NCBI GenBank assembly: GCA_020718525.1 | Contig: DYRX01000055.1 | Span: 1-16,432, forward strand | Direction of reading: 5' to 3' | Length of the DNA: 16,432 nt | DNA from: Victivallis vadensis | GTDB lineage: Bacteria; Verrucomicrobiota; Lentisphaeria; Victivallales; GWF2-50-93 | In this document: positions 13,290-16,432 of the stretch, piece after piece | How the letters are laid out: each line of letters begins with the position of its first letter | Numbering within the stretch: the stretch's first letter is position 1 | Translations under genes and position numbers: made by a program | The notes under the pieces: generated by a model | What the model was told of the DNA's origin: nothing | The model's input: the letters and a program-made list of their open reading frames with translations, nothing else | The model's database searches: none

Positions 13290-15029
13290 ATGAACAAGCT
13301 GAAGGAAAATCAAAAAAGGACTCTGTCCGGCAAGTTCGGAGCATATTTCAGCATGCTCGACAGATTTTTCCTCATTCTCCTTTCCTTTCTTCTGATTGGA
13401 CTGGGGATAATCCTTCTCGCGATCTATCAGAATTTCCGCGAGGAAAAACTCAGAGCCTTCGAGAATGAAGGCGCATTCATTGTAAAGCTCTACTCCAACT
13501 TGCTAAGCAGGGAGATCTCGAACATAGGCCGATCACTTCAGGTGCTCGCCAGAAATCCTGCAATCGTCAATTTCGACAGCGCTGGCAGGGACGAAATGAA
13601 GAGCTTCCATGCCTATCTAAACGGACTCGACACTGCCGTGTCAGTAATAAGAGTTGACGAAAAATCCCGACTCATCTTTGCGGTGCCGGAAAACAATATG
13701 CAGGGTAAGTTATTGGACTGCAAGCACTTCACCGAGATGAAATGGCGCAAAGACGTCTTTGTTTCGCCTCTCCACGAAATATTTTCAGGATCAAAGTCCG
13801 TCCACATTTCCGCGCCGCTCCTTGACTCCTATGGAAGCTACAAAGGAAGCGTAGGAATTGTTTTGAACCTCGGACTCCTGGCGAAAAACTATCTTTCCGA
13901 TCTTCAGATAAGAGGTGCAGGAAGGGCATGGATTGTTGATGGAAAAGGCAATCTCATACTCTCACCGGTCTACTCCGAGCGTGCGATGAAGGTCTCGCTT
14001 CTCACTGAAATACGAATAGCTCTGCTGGACGAGCTTCAAGACAAGAAGGACGGAATAACCCGCTACACAATGACTCTGAAGGGGAAAGACAGCGAAAGAG
14101 TCCTCTGCTTCAGCAAAATTCCCCTCGAAAACAACCAGCCGTGGTTCATCTGCCTCGACGCGACCATGGATGAAATCCAGGAGGCTCTGCCGCGCTTTGA
14201 AATAATGGAGGGCTATTTTCTCTACCCCGTTCTATCATTCCTCCTCATGTCCTGCGGTCTGGTGGGCGCCTACTGGACAATCTCAAGATCCTACGCGAAA
14301 ATGCTCAGGGATCAGCTACTCCACTCCCAGAGGATGGAAGCCCTTGGAATATTCGTGAATGGCCTCGCGCACGACTTCAACAACATTGTCCAGCTCATGT
14401 CTGGAATCGCATATCTGCTAAGGCATAACAACGGACAGGCGACTGAAAGCGACATAAATCTAATCGAAGATCTTTCAAAAAAATCCTACAATCTGACTTC
14501 ACAGCTTGTTAATTTCTCTAAAAGGAAGGAGCAGGAAACGGTCGAGCTTGACGTGAACAAATGCATATCTGACACGCTAAATATAATTCAATATCTGATC
14601 GGAAAGCGCATTATACTGAAAGTGGAGCTTTGCCCCGAGCCGGCAAAAATCACCGCAAATCCGTCGCAAATAGAGGAAATTCTTCTGAACCTCTGCATAA
14701 ACGCGCACGACGCAATGCCAGGCGGAGGCTCGCTCACAATCCGCACCGAGCTAGTCAATTCCTTCGAGTTCTCTCTGCCATCTTCAGCAAACATGTACAT
14801 CAAGCTTAGCGTAATAGATACGGGGGTCGGAATTCCCAAGCAGATCCAGAAAAGGATATTCGACCCGTTTTTCAGCACCAAGGGCGACAAGGGAACCGGA
14901 CTCGGCCTTTCGACTGCAATGATGATCGTGGAGAGACTCGACGGCGAAATGCGCCTTCAAAGCGAGGAAGGCAAGGGAACTTCATTCCACATTTTCATTC
15001 CGCTTGGGACAAAAAGCCTCGACTACTGA
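13290..15029 (+). CDS. Orphan transmembrane sensor histidine kinase
   Basis: A 579-aa sensor kinase. Transmembrane helix 1 is at about 26-47 and helix 2 at about 309-331; between them lies an extracytoplasmic domain of about 260 residues with a Cache-like layout (FVSPLHEIFSG, GSVGIVLNLGLLAKNYL, GRAWIVDGKGNLILSP). The kinase core follows: H-box with His361 in NGLAHDFNNIVQ, N-box LLNLCINAHDAMPGGG (466-480), G1 VIDTGVGIP (508-516), F-box IFDPFFSTK (523-531), G2 GTGLGLS (535-541). The HDFNN form of the H-box is common in hybrid and orphan kinases. There is no receiver domain and no response regulator next to it, so its partner is elsewhere. AGGT lies 8 bases before the ATG. The Cache call is by layout only. 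Confidence 0.92.
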   Translation: MNKLKENQKRTLSGKFGAYFSMLDRFFLILLSFLLIGLGIILLAIYQNFREEKLRAFENEGAFIVKLYSNLLSREISNIGRSLQVLARNPAIVNFDSAGRDEMKSFHAYLNGLDTAVSVIRVDEKSRLIFAVPENNMQGKLLDCKHFTEMKWRKDVFVSPLHEIFSGSKSVHISAPLLDSYGSYKGSVGIVLNLGLLAKNYLSDLQIRGAGRAWIVDGKGNLILSPVYSERAMKVSLLTEIRIALLDELQDKKDGITRYTMTLKGKDSERVLCFSKIPLENNQPWFICLDATMDEIQEALPRFEIMEGYFLYPVLSFLLMSCGLVGAYWTISRSYAKMLRDQLLHSQRMEALGIFVNGLAHDFNNIVQLMSGIAYLLRHNNGQATESDINLIEDLSKKSYNLTSQLVNFSKRKEQETVELDVNKCISDTLNIIQYLIGKRIILKVELCPEPAKITANPSQIEEILLNLCINAHDAMPGGGSLTIRTELVNSFEFSLPSSANMYIKLSVIDTGVGIPKQIQKRIFDPFFSTKGDKGTGLGLSTAMMIVERLDGEMRLQSEEGKGTSFHIFIPLGTKSLDY

Positions 15030-15136
15030 AGCCGGCAGAGGCACATGCAGTTTCGAATCCGCCCGCCAAGACATTTCCAAGTACACTTATATTTGTTGCC
15101 TTGATTATTATATAAAATTAAGTCAATCAAACACAG
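15030..15136. other. AT-rich gap at the edge of the restriction region
   Basis: This stretch and the remnant after it separate the kinase from hsdR. It contains TTCGAATCC at about 15053, an AT-rich run (15100-15120) and a weak TTGATTA/TAAGTCAA inverted repeat that could help terminate the kinase transcript. I see no gene, and no tRNA can be folded here. Confidence 0.3.
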
Positions 15137-15506
15137 CCGTCCCATAAGGACTACTGCACGGAACTGCTTCCGAAATTCGTGATTTTCTCCGACAGTCTGG
15201 AGATTAGATCGGCTGGAGCCATCCATACTGCTCAGGAACAGGGGATTTTTTGAGGGATATTCGAATCCCCGCAACAAGGTACTGATGAGGGTATTCAAGG
15301 ATTTGGGACTGCTTGAATATCTCGGCTTTGGAATGCCTAGAATCCTCAAGGTCAATCCCGAGGAGATAAAACTCGAAGACGGATTTTCCAGGGATGTCAG
15401 AAAGATAGGACACTTTGGGACAGGAGAATTGGAGCTGACCATACGCAATGAAAAAGATTTTGAAAATGCAAAGCATCTGATTATGAAAAGCTATGAGGCA
15501 AGCTGA
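15137..15506 (+). pseudogene. Chimeric remnant: AlbA_2/HATPase_c_4-type tail joined to DUF5655-type tail
   Basis: From about 15143 the frame reads KDYCTELLPKFVIFSDSLEI, typical of the C-terminal ATPase-like part of AlbA_2 (divergent AAA_4) DNA-binding/ATP-binding proteins (usual form NDYxxxxPPKFEIFSDRLEI). A TGA at 15251-15253 breaks it; one base over, in the G4/T6 runs, it continues as FFEGYSNPRNKVLMRVFKDL and GMPRILK, again the family pattern. At about 15350 the sequence changes to VNPEEIKLEDGFSRDVRKIG followed by HFGTGELELTIRN and a tail ending in KSYEAS, which I recognise as the C-terminus of DUF5655-type proteins. Both families travel with type I restriction loci. The 5' parts are missing. 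An ATG at 15285 opens a 73-codon frame that could be translated but would lack any full domain. Confidence 0.6.
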
Positions 15507-15526
15507 TCTTATATGTTAAATCGCCC

Positions 15527-15554
15527 TTGACTTCCAACCCTTCAAGCCTATACT
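15527..15554 (+). promoter_or_regulatory. Sigma70-type promoter of hsdR
   Basis: TTGACT (15527-15532), a 16-base spacer and TATACT (15549-15554): five of six consensus bases in each hexamer. Transcription would start near 15561, about 43 bases before the ATG. It places hsdR at the head of its own transcript, separate from the remnant upstream. Confidence 0.6.
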
Positions 15555-15603
15555 TTCGTGCATGTGAAATTTAAATAATTTTGATTTTAAGGCGTAGTGA
15601 TAA

Positions 15604-16432
15604 ATGACGAATATCGAAAGCCAGATCGAACTGCAGTTCATCGAGAAGCTGAAGAGCCTCAAATATGACTATCGTCCGGACATCCGGAACCGCGACGCTT
15701 TAGTGAAAAACTTCCGCGAGAAATTCCAGTCTCTCAACCGGGTCAAGCTGTCGGACAACGAGTTCGACCGCCTGCTGGAGGAAATCATAACACCGGACGT
15801 TTTCACCGCCGCGAAAACTCTCCGCACAATCAATGACTTCACTCGCGACGACGGCACGCCGCTGAACTACACACTGGTGAATATTAGGGACTGGTGCAAG
15901 AATTCTTTCGAGGTCGTCAACCAGCTCCGCATCAATACAAACAACAGCCATCATCGCTATGACGTGATTCTGCTCATCAACGGCGTGCCCGTGGCGCAGA
16001 TCGAGTTGAAATCACTTGGTATCAGCCCGCGCCGTGCCATGGAGCAGATTGTCGAATACAAGAACGACCCCGGCAACGGTTATGCCAATTCCCTTCTGTG
16101 TTTCATCCAGCTATTCATCGTCAGCAACCGCAGTGATACCTGGTATTTTGCGAACAACAGCAACCGCCACTTCAGCTTCAACGCCGACGAACGATTCTTG
16201 CCTGTATATCAGTTCGCCGCCGAAGACAACAAGAAAATCACCCATCTGGACAGCTTCGCCGAGACATTCCTGCCGAAATGCACCCTGGGCCAGATGGTCA
16301 GCCGCTACATGGTCTTGATTGCCAGCGAGCAGAAACTGATGATGATGCGGCCGTATCAGATTTATGCCGTCAAGGCAATCGTGCAATGCATTCACGAGAA
16401 TAGTGGAAACGGCTATATCTGGCACACGACAG
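15604..16432 (+). CDS. hsdR: Type I restriction enzyme R subunit (5' part; runs off the right edge)
   Basis: Motor and nuclease subunit of a type I restriction-modification complex: it cuts foreign DNA after ATP-driven translocation. 276 codons are visible, about a quarter of a usual HsdR (roughly 1000 aa). The nuclease domain shows Asp120 in RYDVILLINGVPVAQIELKS and the Glu134-x-Lys136 pair of the PD-(D/E)xK fold, then the QxxxY motif Gln148-Tyr152. The helicase region begins with MRPYQIYAVKAI, and the window ends at GYIWHTT, just where the Walker A (GSGKT) is expected. The start at 15604 gives the usual MTNIESQIELQFIEKL opening. Of its 18 visible Arg codons, 17 are CGN and one is AGG, unlike the AGA/AGG-rich genes nearby, which suggests transfer. 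hsdM and hsdS should lie to the right. Confidence 0.92.
   Translation, partial: MTNIESQIELQFIEKLKSLKYDYRPDIRNRDALVKNFREKFQSLNRVKLSDNEFDRLLEEIITPDVFTAAKTLRTINDFTRDDGTPLNYTLVNIRDWCKNSFEVVNQLRINTNNSHHRYDVILLINGVPVAQIELKSLGISPRRAMEQIVEYKNDPGNGYANSLLCFIQLFIVSNRSDTWYFANNSNRHFSFNADERFLPVYQFAAEDNKKITHLDSFAETFLPKCTLGQMVSRYMVLIASEQKLMMMRPYQIYAVKAIVQCIHENSGNGYIWHTT

Noticed and set aside
15040..15080. tRNA 3'-end-like sequence (TTCGAATCC) that could mark an integration site
   Set aside because: The flanking bases do not form a T-stem or acceptor stem, position 53 is T and not G, and no CCA is at the right distance.
15285..15506. 73-aa ORF as an intact small gene
   Set aside because: Its homology to a longer family continues upstream in another frame, and it ends in an unrelated family's tail, so it is treated as part of a pseudogene.

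Overview
The window looks like chromosomal DNA from a Lentisphaerota-type bacterium (PVC superphylum). This is an inference. It rests on a pseudopilin-like protein with the ELLVVIAIIGILASMLLPAL segment typical of that group's large secreted-protein families, an abundance of envelope proteins with coiled coils or TPRs, a GyrB carrying a large insert in its C-terminal half, and mixed GC content of about 50%. No rRNA, tRNA, CRISPR array or insertion sequence was found.

Left part (1-3435, mostly minus strand). A promoter/terminator pair at 247-275 and 97-126 frames a possible small RNA. Next come a pseudopilin gene (325-1020) with its own promoter, a stretch of decayed minus-strand coding sequence (about 1090-1643), trmL (tRNA 2'-O-methyltransferase), a 61-bp REP-like palindrome, and a sugar phosphate isomerase/epimerase.

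Middle part (3548-9895, plus strand). Four or five genes lie head to tail: a membrane-anchored HEAT-like protein; a coiled-coil lipoprotein with an internal duplication; a 21-codon minicistron; a 924-residue exported coiled-coil/TPR protein; and a GT-C-like polytopic membrane protein with a C-terminal TPR region that is split by a frameshift. The last two real genes overlap by 4 bases and the minicistron links two others, so at least the lipoprotein-to-GT-C part is probably one translationally coupled operon. I could not assign this set to a named system, and it is the best candidate here for something undescribed.

Right part (9931-16432). A small secreted helical protein (minus strand, with a strong terminator) is divergent from gyrB, whose leader contains alternative hairpins. 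After gyrB come an orphan sensor histidine kinase, then the edge of an accessory region: a broken remnant joining the tail of an AlbA_2/HATPase_c_4-type protein to the tail of a DUF5655-type protein. The 5' part of hsdR (type I restriction subunit) follows, with a clear sigma70 promoter and arginine codon use unlike its neighbours. hsdR runs off the right edge.
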